Program-made: the position numbers and the translations under genes
The notes under the pieces: generated by a model
The model's input: the letters and a program-made list of their open reading frames with translations, nothing else
Told to the model about the DNA's origin: nothing
Database searches by the model: none
Assembly: GCA_964486215.1 (NCBI GenBank)
Contig: CAZALI010000020.1
Location: forward strand, 1-17,981
DNA from: RUG343 sp964486215
GTDB lineage: Bacteria; Bacillota_I; Bacilli_A; RF39; UBA660
Reading direction: 5' to 3'
DNA: 17,981 nt
Part shown: in pieces, positions 1 to 8,900 of the stretch
Layout: each line of letters starts with the position of its first letter
Numbering within the stretch: position 1 is the stretch's first letter

Positions 1-1203
1 CAAGTGTTCTCATTTAAGAGATTATCTACTAGTGTAATTTCTTCAAAATTAAGTGAGATTTGTAAGAAAGAAAAAATAAAGATCGATGATAATGTTTTAT
101 ATAACATTGCCTTATATTCTAATGGTGGCATGAGGGACTCTTTGAGTACTTTAGATAAACTTAGAAGTTATGCTGGGAATAAGATAACTATGGAAGATTT
201 TCTTGAAGTAAACGAAGCTATTTCACAAGAAGATATTATTAAATTATGTGATTTAGTATTTAGTGGAAAAACATCTGAAGTTCTTTCTATAATAGATAAT
301 TATGATAATATGGGTAAAAATTTAGTTTTAATAGTAAATCAAATTATCGATTATTTGAGATCTGTTATTAGTGATTATTATCTTAATAATACAACTTTAA
401 AATATGATTTAGCTACTATTATAAACTTCAATATATTATTTATCGAAAAAATGTTTGATATCAAAAAAGCTGATAATCCTAGATTGTTTGTGGAAATGTT
501 ATTTATCAAGCTTATGAGTGATAATTCTAGAGAAACTATTACTCCTTCTTCAACTAAAGCTGAAATTCCTGACGACAAGGTTGTTACTGATAACAAGGAG
601 GTAAAAAAAGAAGCAAAAGAAGAAAAGAAAGAAGAAATAGAAGAAACTAAGGTTGTGGAAAAAGAGATTGTTTCTAAAGAATCAACTAAAAAAACAAAGA
701 AAGCTATTGTTGATAAAAAGATTTTGAATATAGATGATATTATGAATGCTAGATTTATTAATACTTTAATTACTAGTAAAAAGAGCATTAAAAATGATGA
801 AATAAAGAAATTTGATAAACTTAAGAATATGAGTTTTGATATTAAAGAAGGTTTCTTTGCTAATAATTTACTTGATGGTGTAGTTAGATGTGTTAACGAT
901 GAGTGTGTTGTTATAAGCTTTGAGCATGATGCTATTGTTAGACAAAATTTAATAGATATAAGCAAAATGAATGCTTTTTATAAAAAGACAACAGGATCTG
1001 ATAAAAAATTATGTTTAATTAGTGATGAAAGATGGAATGAAGAGTCTAATAAATTTGTAGAAGCTTTTAAGCATAAGAAAGTTGATGATTTATATAAGCA
1101 TTTGAATGAACCAGAGCCTGTGTTTGAAGAAGCAGAGAAAGATGATATAATTAGTGATAGTGCTATTGATTTATTTGATAGTGATATTGTAGAAGTGGAT
1201 TAA
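1..1203 (+). CDS. dnaX: DNA polymerase III subunit gamma/tau, 3' part (5' end outside window)
   Basis: Clamp-loader ATPase subunit of the replicative polymerase. The frame is open from base 1, and the first residues (QVFSFKRLS) continue the family's SRCQ-x-F-x-FKR sequence, so the Walker A/B ATPase domain lies left of the window; the GTG at base 4 is not a real start. About 400 residues are visible. Residues 40-50 hold the sensor-2 type sequence GGMRDSLSTLDK, followed by the helical collar domain (to about residue 175). A Lys/Glu-rich linker (about 195-240) follows, then a tau-specific C-terminal region (about 245-400) that would bind polymerase and helicase. The gene ends in TAA; the Shine-Dalgarno of ebfC overlaps that stop. 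The order dnaX-ebfC-recR is conserved across bacteria. An oddity is the AAGGAGG plus A7 run in the linker, listed separately. Identification is firm; the size of the missing N-terminus (about 215 residues) is inferred from the family. Confidence 0.96.
   Translation, partial: QVFSFKRLSTSVISSKLSEICKKEKIKIDDNVLYNIALYSNGGMRDSLSTLDKLRSYAGNKITMEDFLEVNEAISQEDIIKLCDLVFSGKTSEVLSIIDNYDNMGKNLVLIVNQIIDYLRSVISDYYLNNTTLKYDLATIINFNILFIEKMFDIKKADNPRLFVEMLFIKLMSDNSRETITPSSTKAEIPDDKVVTDNKEVKKEAKEEKKEEIEETKVVEKEIVSKESTKKTKKAIVDKKILNIDDIMNARFINTLITSKKSIKNDEIKKFDKLKNMSFDIKEGFFANNLLDGVVRCVNDECVVISFEHDAIVRQNLIDISKMNAFYKKTTGSDKKLCLISDERWNEESNKFVEAFKHKKVDDLYKHLNEPEPVFEEAEKDDIISDSAIDLFDSDIVEVD
595..650 (+). other. candidate programmed frameshift / slippage site in dnaX
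   Basis: Within the linker after the collar domain, a Shine-Dalgarno-like AAGGAGG (595-601) sits one base before seven A (603-609), read in frame as GTA AAA AAA GAA. A -1 shift would read 13 codons and stop at TAA 648-650; a +1 shift would read 9 codons and stop at TAG 638-640. Either would give a protein ending just after domain III, as E. coli gamma does. E. coli dnaX has the same ingredients (internal SD plus A AAA AAG), but with about 10 bases of spacing and a downstream hairpin. Here the spacing is only 1-2 bases and the purine-rich downstream sequence forms no obvious hairpin. A7 runs occur elsewhere in this AT-rich window, so the call is tentative. Confidence 0.33.
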
Positions 1204-1215
1204 GGAGTTGATATT

Positions 1216-1512
1216 ATGAATATGCAAGCTATGATGAGGCAAGCACAACAATTACAAAATAAAATGCTACAAACTAAGAAAGAGATTGATGAGAAAGAGT
1301 TTACGGGAGAGAGTTCTTTAGTAAAGGTTACAGTTTTAGGTACTAAAGAAGTAACTAAAGTAGAAATTAATAGTACAGAGTCTTTAAGTAAAGATGATAT
1401 TGAGATGCTACAAGATATGATAATGATAGCAGTTAATGATGCTAATAAAAAAGTAGATGCAGAAGTAGAAAGCAAAATGTCTCAATATGGTAATATACCT
1501 GGATTATTTTAG
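1216..1512 (+). CDS. ebfC: YbaB/EbfC family nucleoid-associated protein
   Basis: Small dimeric DNA-binding protein, 98 aa, a normal length for the family. It starts MNMQAMMRQAQQLQNKM, the typical Met/Gln-rich N-terminal helix, followed by the family's central beta region (residues 26-52, with FTGESSLVKVTVLGTKEV) and a C-terminal helix (ISLSKDDIEMLQDMIMIAVNDA-like, about 58-78). The family tail is usually Met- and Gly-rich; here it ends SQYGNIPGLF. The ATG is preceded by AAGGAG (1202-1207), which overlaps the dnaX stop, so translation is probably coupled. It lies between dnaX and recR, its conserved position. The family is reported to bind DNA and organise the nucleoid; the exact role in Firmicutes is not settled. 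Confidence 0.94.
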   Translation: MNMQAMMRQAQQLQNKMLQTKKEIDEKEFTGESSLVKVTVLGTKEVTKVEINSTESLSKDDIEMLQDMIMIAVNDANKKVDAEVESKMSQYGNIPGLF

Positions 1513-1520
1513 GAATTAGT

Positions 1521-2114
1521 ATGTATCCTGATAGTTTAAAGAAATTAATTGAAGCTTTTAAGTATTTACCTGGTGTAGGTGAAAAATCTGCTGAAAGGTA
1601 TGCTTTTTCTGTATTAGATTTCGAAGATGAACAAGTAGAATTGTTTACTAATAGTCTATTAGATGTTAGTAAAAATGTTCATAGATGTAGTAATTGTAAT
1701 AGTTTAACAGAAGATGATGTTTGCTCTATATGTAAAGATACTACTCGTGATGGGAAGACTTTATTTATAGTAGATGATCCTAAGAATGTGTTTTTATTTG
1801 AAAAACTTGGTATGTATCATGGTAAATATCATGTTTTAGATGGATTAATTAATCCGTTAGAAGGTGTTAATCCTGAAGATATTGGCTTAGAAAAATTAGT
1901 TGATAGAATTACTAAAGAAAAGTTTTCTGAAGTTATTTTTGCACTTAAACCAAGTGTAGAAGGAGAAACTACTGCTTTATATATAAAAAAAATACTTGAA
2001 GGATTAGATATTAATATTACTAGGATTGCTAGTGGAGTTCCTATAGGAGCAGATATGGAATATATGGATAGTCTTACTTTAGAGAGGGCTCTTAATGATA
2101 GAAAGGAAATTTAA
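1521..2114 (+). CDS. recR: recombination mediator protein RecR
   Basis: Works with RecO (and RecF) to load RecA on single-stranded DNA gaps. The 197 aa match the family length. Visible parts in order: N-terminal helix-hairpin-helix (LPGVGEKSAERYAF, about residues 16-29); four-cysteine zinc finger at C56, C59, C68 and C71; Toprim domain beginning LFIVDDPKNVFLFEKLG (81-97); the strand EVIFALKPSVEGETTALY (about 139-156); and the C-terminal signature ITRIASGVPIGADMEYMDSLTLERAL. The family usually reads NPTVEGEATA, so ALKPSVEGETTA is a slight variant. It starts 8 bases after ebfC with a modest AGGA site, and its TAA overlaps the ATG of holB by one base. Confidence 0.97.
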   Translation: MYPDSLKKLIEAFKYLPGVGEKSAERYAFSVLDFEDEQVELFTNSLLDVSKNVHRCSNCNSLTEDDVCSICKDTTRDGKTLFIVDDPKNVFLFEKLGMYHGKYHVLDGLINPLEGVNPEDIGLEKLVDRITKEKFSEVIFALKPSVEGETTALYIKKILEGLDINITRIASGVPIGADMEYMDSLTLERALNDRKEI

Positions 2115-2983
2115 TGAATTTTAGATCTACAAATATTTCAAATTTTTTTGATTCAATTACGAGAATTTTTAATAATGATTCTCTTACGCATGCATATTTA
2201 ATTGAAGTTAGTAATTATGGAGTAGATTATGCAGACGTTTTAAAATTTGTTAAATTAATTCTATGTAGTAAAAAAGATAAAACTATAGAAAATATTGATT
2301 GTAATGAGTGTAATATTTGTACTTTAATTGACGAGGGTAATTATCCTGATTTATATGTAATAGAACCTGATGGTTATAGTATAAAGAAGGAACAAATATT
2401 ATTGTTAGAGAGAGAATTTTATAACTCTTCTTTGTTGGATAATAAGAGAATTTATATTATAAAAGAAGCTGAAAAGATGAATGATTTTGCTTCTAATACA
2501 ATTTTAAAGTTCTTAGAAGAACCAAGTCCTAATATTATTGCTATATTATTAACTAAGAATAGATATAAGATGATTGATACTATTGTTTCTAGATGTCAAT
2601 TGTTATCGTTAAAGAGTGTTGATGATTTAGAAGATTTTAACGATTATAGTTACTTTGCTAAATACTTAGTTGATCCTGATGATTTGCTTTTGAACTATGA
2701 TGAGATAACTAATAAATTATTTATAGATGAAGAAAAAAAGATTGATAAGAAGAGAATGAAAGATTTCTTTTTAGAGTTATCTAAATTATTATTGGATTAC
2801 TATAATCAATCAGGTAATATAGATGATGATACAATTAAAGTATTAGATAAAATTGATAGGAAGAGAATTTTTCATTTTGTTAAAACTATTGAAGAAGAAA
2901 TAAGCAAATTAGATTATAATGTTAATAATAAATTATGGCTTGATGGTTTATTTGCTAAATTTATAGGAGGTAGTTATGATTGA
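2114..2983 (+). CDS. holB: DNA polymerase III delta-prime subunit
   Basis: Clamp-loader subunit that works with DnaX and HolA to open and load the sliding clamp. The 289 aa hold a AAA+ fold without a working Walker A: where DnaX-type ATPases have GxxGxGKT this protein reads EVSNYGVDY after THAYLI (residues 25-30), as expected for the non-hydrolysing delta-prime. A zinc module is visible at C51, C63, C66 and C69. The sequence NTILKFLEEPSPNIIAIL and the SRCQ arginine-finger motif are intact. The start ATG overlaps the recR stop (TAATG), preceded by AAAGGAAAT. The C-terminal third is diverged, which is usual. In B. subtilis tmk and small genes lie between recR and holB; none are here. Confidence 0.92.
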   Translation: MNFRSTNISNFFDSITRIFNNDSLTHAYLIEVSNYGVDYADVLKFVKLILCSKKDKTIENIDCNECNICTLIDEGNYPDLYVIEPDGYSIKKEQILLLEREFYNSSLLDNKRIYIIKEAEKMNDFASNTILKFLEEPSPNIIAILLTKNRYKMIDTIVSRCQLLSLKSVDDLEDFNDYSYFAKYLVDPDDLLLNYDEITNKLFIDEEKKIDKKRMKDFFLELSKLLLDYYNQSGNIDDDTIKVLDKIDRKRIFHFVKTIEEEISKLDYNVNNKLWLDGLFAKFIGGSYD

Positions 2984-3770
2984 TACTGTTGTAGTTACTA
3001 ATAAATTAAATAGAAATGTATATTATTTATCTCCTGATTCTAAAGATTATGCTGTTGGTGATGTAGTTGCATTTGAAGATAATGATGATTTGTTTTTAGG
3101 TACTGTTATTAAAGCAAATTATAAAGAAAAGAAAGCAAATTTAGTATTACCTCTAAGCAAAATTGTAAGAATAGCTAGTAAAGAAGATATGAAAAAGTAT
3201 GATAGTAATGCTAAACTAGCTAGTAAAGCAATTGCTGATGCTACTACGTATAGTAAAGAGTTAAAGCTAGAAATGAGATTTGTAGATGCTTATTTTAATC
3301 TTAATAAATCTCAATTGATATTTGATTTTGTGGCAGAAAATAGAATTGATTTTAGAACTTTAGCTAAAAAATTAGCAGCTAAGTATAAAACTAGAATTGA
3401 ATTAAGGCAGATTGGTGTTAGGGATAAGGCTAGAAAAGTAGGTGGACTTGGACCTTGTGGCTTGTTCTTATGTTGTAATAGTTTCTTAACTGATTTTAAT
3501 AGTGTATCTATTAATATGGCAAAGAATCAGAATTTAGCTTTAAATCCTACAAAGATTAATGGCGTTTGTGGTAGACTTTATTGTTGCCTTGATTATGAAA
3601 ATGATGTTTATAGTGAAATGAAGAAAGGTTTGCCAACTGTAGGTAGTGTTGTAAAGACTAAGAGTGGCGAAGGAAAAGTTGTTTCTGTTGATATTTTAAA
3701 GAGAAAATATCAAGTTGATTTAGGAGATAAAGGCTTGTTGGAAGTTGAGGATAATGGAAAGACTAAATGA
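2976..3770 (+). CDS. ricT: RicT/YaaT, PSP1-domain protein of the RNase Y regulatory complex
   Basis: 264 aa with a PSP1 domain. In B. subtilis RicT (YaaT) forms an iron-sulfur Y-complex with RicA (YmcA) and RicF (YlbF) that steers RNase Y processing of mRNAs. The sequence shows two Cys clusters, CGLFLCC and CGRLYCC, separated by about 40 residues, consistent with cluster ligands. The motif RQIGVRDKARKVGGLGPCG just before them is typical of the family. A C-terminal KOW/SH3-like stretch (about 222-258, GSVVKTKSGEGKVVSVDI) follows. Start: ATG overlapping the end of holB by 8 bases, with a strong AGGAGGT (2965-2971) inside holB. Whether RicA and RicF exist in this genome cannot be seen here. Confidence 0.93.
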   Translation: MIDTVVVTNKLNRNVYYLSPDSKDYAVGDVVAFEDNDDLFLGTVIKANYKEKKANLVLPLSKIVRIASKEDMKKYDSNAKLASKAIADATTYSKELKLEMRFVDAYFNLNKSQLIFDFVAENRIDFRTLAKKLAAKYKTRIELRQIGVRDKARKVGGLGPCGLFLCCNSFLTDFNSVSINMAKNQNLALNPTKINGVCGRLYCCLDYENDVYSEMKKGLPTVGSVVKTKSGEGKVVSVDILKRKYQVDLGDKGLLEVEDNGKTK

Positions 3771-4482
3771 TATATTAGGTTATAAAAATAGAAGAATTTA
3801 TCAAGATGATAATTCCTTTTCCTTTTCTTTAGATAGTGTTGTTCTAGCTAATTATGCTTCTATAAGAAAAAATACAAGAAATATAGTAGATTTATGTACT
3901 GGAAATGCAGTTGTACCACTTATTTTAAGTTTGAGAACAGATGCTCATATAGATGGCGTTGAAATATTGGATAATTTATATGATATGGGTGTTAGATCTG
4001 TTGAATATAATAAGCTTGATAAACAAATTGAGTTATTTAATTCTGATATAAAAGATTATTATTTAAGACATATTGATAATTATGATTTGATTACTTGTAA
4101 TCCACCATATTTTAAAGTTAATGAATCTAATTATACCAATTTAACTGTGGAAAAGAGAATAGCTCGTCATGAAGTAAAGATTAATTTAGATGAAGTTGTG
4201 GAAATAGCTAGTAAGATGCTTCATGATAAGGGGTTATTTGCTATAGTTCATAGGACTGATAGATTACTAGAAGTACTAGAAACATTAAAGAAGTATGATT
4301 TAGAACCAAAAAGAATTATGTTTGTATATACTAAACTATCTAAGAATTCTGAGTTATTCTTTGTAGAAGCTAGAAAGAATGGTAATAGTGGATTAAAAGT
4401 AGAAAAACCTTTAATTTTATATAGTGAAGATGGTAAAATGACAGAGGAGTATTCTCAATTATTATTGGAAGTGAGAAAATGA
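3754..4482 (+). CDS. trmN6: tRNA1(Val) (adenine37-N6)-methyltransferase-like protein (YabB/TrmN6)
   Basis: SAM-dependent methyltransferase of the YabB/YfiC family; E. coli YfiC methylates A37 of tRNA-Val. Seen in the sequence (242 aa from the ATG): FSFSLDSVVLANYA near the N-terminus; motif I as IVDLCTGNAVVPLIL; acidic motif II GVEILDNLYDMGVRSVEYN; and the catalytic NPPY motif in DLITCNPPYF, marking an N6-adenine/amino methylase. The start chosen is ATG 3754, because the family begins at ERL-x-x-L right after it; a TTG at 3745 would add three residues. Either start lies inside the end of ricT, so translation is probably coupled. B. subtilis has yabA before and yazA after this gene; both are absent. 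Family assignment is strong, exact tRNA substrate inferred. Confidence 0.92.
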   Translation: MERLNDILGYKNRRIYQDDNSFSFSLDSVVLANYASIRKNTRNIVDLCTGNAVVPLILSLRTDAHIDGVEILDNLYDMGVRSVEYNKLDKQIELFNSDIKDYYLRHIDNYDLITCNPPYFKVNESNYTNLTVEKRIARHEVKINLDEVVEIASKMLHDKGLFAIVHRTDRLLEVLETLKKYDLEPKRIMFVYTKLSKNSELFFVEARKNGNSGLKVEKPLILYSEDGKMTEEYSQLLLEVRK

Positions 4483-5315
4483 TTCAGAAAAGTTATGATA
4501 ATAGTCCAACCTTGTACTTAGTTCCTACGCCTATTGGTAATATGGAAGATATGACTTTTAGAGCAGTTTCTGTATTAAAAGATGTAGATATTATTTTATG
4601 TGAAGATACTAGGACAAGCTCTAGTTTATTGAAATATTATGATATAAATAAAAAACTATTATCTTGTCATGAGTATAATGAAGATAAGATTAAAAATAAA
4701 ATAATTGGATATTTGAAAGATGGTAAAAATTTAGCTCTAATTACTGATCAAGGAACACCAATCATTAGTGATCCTGGCTTTGTTATTAGTAAGTATGTTA
4801 TTGATAATGGATATAATGTAGTTAGTTTGCCTGGGGCTACTGCTTTTGTTCCTGCTCTTACATCTTCTGGGTTAGTTCCACAACCGTTTTTATTTTATGG
4901 CTTCTTAAATCCTAAGAGCAGTAAAATGAAGGAAGAATTAGAATCATTAAAGAAAGAAAAATATTCTATTATCTTTTATGAAGCTCCTCATAGAATACTT
5001 GATACAGTCAATAATATACTAGAAGTATTTGGTGATAGAGAAGTTTCTATTAATAGAGAGATATCTAAGATACATGAAGAAATATTTAGAGGTAAGTTAA
5101 GTGAATTTGCTTCTGTTGATACTATTATTAAAGGAGAATTTGTAATAGTAGTAGCTGGGAATAATGAAGAAGAAAATTATGATAATTTAAGTATTGTCGA
5201 ACATGTTAAACTATATTTAGATGATATGAGTGAGATGGAAGCTATTAAAAGAGTTGCTCATGAAAGAGGAGTAAGTAAGAGTATTATTTATAAAGAATAT
5301 CATAATAATAAGTAG
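4479..5315 (+). CDS. rsmI: 16S rRNA (cytidine1402-2'-O)-methyltransferase RsmI
   Basis: Methylates the 2'-OH of C1402 in the decoding centre of 16S rRNA. The 278 aa are full family length. Tetrapyrrole-methylase fold signatures are clear: LYLVPTPIGNMEDMTFRAV at the N-terminus; CEDTRTSSSLL; the loop ITDQGTPIISDPG (usually SDAGTPGISDPG); LPGATAFVPALTSSGL; and FYEAPHRI. The C-terminal part (from about residue 235) is a small helical domain ending in a helix-turn-helix-like ERGVSKSIIYKEY. It overlaps trmN6 by ATGA (4 bases), indicating coupled translation. Confidence 0.96.
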   Translation: MIQKSYDNSPTLYLVPTPIGNMEDMTFRAVSVLKDVDIILCEDTRTSSSLLKYYDINKKLLSCHEYNEDKIKNKIIGYLKDGKNLALITDQGTPIISDPGFVISKYVIDNGYNVVSLPGATAFVPALTSSGLVPQPFLFYGFLNPKSSKMKEELESLKKEKYSIIFYEAPHRILDTVNNILEVFGDREVSINREISKIHEEIFRGKLSEFASVDTIIKGEFVIVVAGNNEEENYDNLSIVEHVKLYLDDMSEMEAIKRVAHERGVSKSIIYKEYHNNK

Positions 5316-5323
5316 GTGATTGT

Positions 5324-5896
5324 ATGAAATTAATTGTTGGTTTAGGTAATCCTGGTAAAGAGTATGAAAATACTCGTCATAATATTGGTTATATGTTTAT
5401 AGATTATTACTTAAATTATAAGAAAATTAGTAATATTAATTGGAAGAAGAAATTTAATGGACTTTCTTTTATTACTGAGATTAATGGTGAAAAGACTTTG
5501 TTTTTGAAACCTACTACTTTTATGAATTTAAGTGGAGAAAGTATTATTAAATATATTAAGTATTATGATATTGACATAGATGATATGATAGTAGTTTGTG
5601 ATGACTTAGATTTAAGTGTTGGATCATTTAAGTTTAAGGCTAGAGGTTCTAGTGGTGGACACAATGGCCTTAAAAATATAGAAACTAATATAGGTACTAA
5701 TAATTTTAAAAGAATAAAGATAGGTATTGGTAATAATAAAAGTATTGATACTAAGGATTATGTTCTTGATAAAATTAATAAGACTGATATGAATACTATA
5801 GAAGATGTATATTCTAAGTGCTCTGAAGGATTAGATAGTACTTATGAAAATAATTTTGAAAAGGTGATGAGTTTATTTAATCAAAAGAATAAATGA
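5324..5896 (+). CDS. pth: peptidyl-tRNA hydrolase
   Basis: Cleaves peptidyl-tRNA released from stalled ribosomes, recycling tRNA. The 190 aa are the usual bacterial length. Active-site residues are all present: N9 in GLGNPG, catalytic H19 in NTRHNIG, N68 in FMNLSG, D93 in the CDDLDLSVG strand and N114 in GGHNGL. The start ATG follows AGGTGAT (5314-5320). It lies directly before mfd as in B. subtilis (spoVC-mfd), but this pair sits upstream of metS here instead of downstream of spoVG, so it has been moved relative to the B. subtilis order. Confidence 0.97.
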   Translation: MKLIVGLGNPGKEYENTRHNIGYMFIDYYLNYKKISNINWKKKFNGLSFITEINGEKTLFLKPTTFMNLSGESIIKYIKYYDIDIDDMIVVCDDLDLSVGSFKFKARGSSGGHNGLKNIETNIGTNNFKRIKIGIGNNKSIDTKDYVLDKINKTDMNTIEDVYSKCSEGLDSTYENNFEKVMSLFNQKNK

Positions 5897-5905
5897 GGTG
5901 ATATC

Positions 5906-8900
5906 ATGAATTTTTTTGACAATTTAGTTGATATTAAGATAAAAAAAGACATGGGTATACTTGGTGTTACCGATGAGTTTTTTTGTGTTTATTTAAATTC
6001 ATTATTTTATAAAGAAAATAAGAATATTCTAGTCGTTGTTGATAGTATGACAGAGGTTAATACTATATATTCTAATTTGATTAATTTTACTGATAAAGTT
6101 TCTTTATTTCAAATGGATGATTTTCTTACTAGTGAAGCACTTGCTATATCACCTGATTTAATGATGGAAAGACTTGATACTTTAAATTCATTAGTTAGTG
6201 GAGAAAAAAGAATAATAATTTGTAATTTAATGGGGTATTTGAGATTCTTGCCAGATACTGATATATATAAGTCATCTTTGTTGGACTTAGAAGTTGGTAT
6301 GGAGATAGATCCAAAGCTACTACAAGAAAAGTTGGTTAGACTTGGTTATTATAGAGATAGTTTAGTTAATAAAACTGGTGAATATGCATCTAGAGGTTAT
6401 ATTACAGATATATTTCCTATAGGAGAAGATAGTCCTATACGTGTAGAATTCTTTGGAGATGAGATATCTTCCATTAGATATTTTGATCCTAATACACAAA
6501 GAAGTTCGGAAGAAATTAAAACTTTTAGTATTAGACCTTGTTTTGAGTTTATTACTGATGATGAAATTGAAGATGAAAAATTTGGAAAACAAAAGTATTT
6601 GCCAGAAGTAAGTAAGGTATCATCTTTAAATGATTATATTGGTGATGGGATTACTGTCTTTAAAGATTTTAATCAATTAATAGCATCTGTTAAAGCAATA
6701 GAAAGAGAGACAGAAGCTTATAGAGAAGAAAAAGATACTTTATTTAAAGGTAAATATATGTTTTCTTTTGATGAAATAAATCCAGAGTATAAGTTGTTTT
6801 ATATGTCACTTAATAATATAAAAGAATCATATATTTCTTCTACTATTAATTATGATATTAAAACTGTACCTATGTTTTATGAAAATGTAGATTTAATAAA
6901 ACAATATTTTAATAATTGTTTAAAAGATAATAAGACAGTTATTGTATTACTTAAAAAGTATCAGATAACTTCTTTGATTAATCAATTAAATATACCAGCA
7001 GAAATTACTGATTTTGATAATATTTATAATAATAAGATTAACTTTATTGAATCTAATATACGTGTATCTTTTATTTATAAAGATTATGTTGTAGTAACAG
7101 CTAAAGAATTATATAAAGAAATAGTTAAGAAGCATAGATACAAAAATAAATATAAATATACTACTCCTATTTCTGATTTTTCTAAGTTAGATATTGGTGA
7201 TTATGTAGTACATGATTTATATGGTATTGGTGTTTATAAAGGAATAAAGACTCTTACTTCTGGTGGATTAAAGAAAGATTATTTAGAGGTAGCTTATTCT
7301 GGTAGTGATAAGATATATATTCCTGTAGAAAAGATAGATTTATTGTATAGATATTCTGGTAGAGATGGATTAGTACCTAAGATTAATAGTTTAAGTGGTA
7401 GTGATTGGATACGTACCAAGAATAGAGTTTTAAATAAAATTCATGATATGGCAGATGAACTTATTAAACTATATGCAGAAAGAAGTAAAAGAAAAGGCTT
7501 TGCTTTTAGTAAAGATAATTCTTTTCTTCAAGAATTTGAGGATTCTTTTCCATATGAGTTAACTAAAGATCAAAGAAAAGCAATTGTTGATATTAAAGCT
7601 GATATGGAAAAAGATGCTCCTATGGATAGGCTTCTTTGTGGTGACGTTGGTTTTGGTAAAACTGAAGTTGCTTTTGTTGCGGCTTTTAAAGCTATTTTAG
7701 ATAGTAAGCAAGTTTTATTCTTATGTCCAACTACTATTCTTTCTAATCAGCATTTTGCTAATGCTTTAGAAAGATTTAGAGAATTTCCTGTAGAGATAGC
7801 TCTACTTAATAGATTTAGTACTCCTAGTGAAGTGAGACGAGCTATTTCGGGATTAAAAGATGGTAGTGTAGATATGGTAATTGGTACTCATAGATTGCTT
7901 AGTGAAGATGTTAAGCCTAAAAATCTTGGGCTATTAATAATAGATGAGGAACAGAGATTTGGAGTTAAACATAAAGAAAAAATTAAAGAATATAAAACTA
8001 ATGTTGATGTTTTAACTTTAACAGCTACACCTATACCTAGAACTCTTCAAATGAGTTTAGTTGGTATTAGAAGTTTATCTTTGATTACTACACCTCCTGT
8101 TAATAGATATCCTGTACAGACATATGTAATAGAAGAGGATGATCATATTATAAAGTCAGCCATTAATAAAGAAGTATCTCGTGGTGGGCAAGTATTTGTT
8201 TTATATAACCGTGTTGAATCTATTGAATATGAGAAAGAAAAGCTAGAGACACTTGTTCCTAATGTTAAGATTGGTATAGCTCATGGTCAATTAAAGAAAA
8301 ATGATATTGAAGATACGTTATACAAATTTATTAATAAAGAATATGACGTGCTTTTATGCAGTACTATTATTGAGACTGGTATTGATATGCCTAATGTTAA
8401 TACTTTGATTATTATTGATGCAGATAGATTTGGTCTTGCTCAACTATACCAGATAAGAGGAAGAGTAGGTAGAAGTGATAGATTTGCTTATGCTTATTTG
8501 ATGTATAAACCATATAAAAAACTAACTGATAGTGCTACTAAGAGATTAAATGTAATAAAAGAATTCACAGAACTTGGAAGTGGTTTCTCTATTGCAAACA
8601 GAGATTTATCTATTCGAGGAGCAGGAGATATTCTTGGCAGCGAGCAGGCCGGATTTATTGATAGTGTAGGTATAGATTTATATTTAAAATTATTAAATGA
8701 AGAGGTTTTAGAAAGAGAAAGTGATAAAGAAGAATCAGAAGAAAATTATACTCATACACTTTTGAATATTTCTACACATATTAGTGATGATATGGCAGAA
8801 GAAGATGAACTTAAGATTGAAATTCATAAACTTATTAATTCTATTGATTCTGAAGACAGATTTAATACTGTTCGTTGTGAATTAGAAGATAGATTTGGTA

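Noticed and set aside
600..720. Lys/Glu repeat region of dnaX as a tandem DNA repeat
   Set aside because: The codons are irregular and no unit repeats exactly; it is a low-complexity linker, common in tau proteins.
378..965. Reverse-strand open frame of 195 codons across dnaX
   Set aside because: It is antisense to a strongly conserved gene and its composition (Ser, Leu, Ile, Phe) is what results from reading the Lys/Asp/Glu-rich dnaX backwards. There is no ribosome-binding site or recognisable motif.
1200..1475. Reverse-strand open frame opposite ebfC
   Set aside because: Shadow of the ebfC coding strand; ebfC itself has family motifs, a good ribosome-binding site and conserved position.
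6362..6592. Reverse-strand open frame within mfd
   Set aside because: Lies opposite the conserved UvrB-like domain of Mfd; no start signal or family features.
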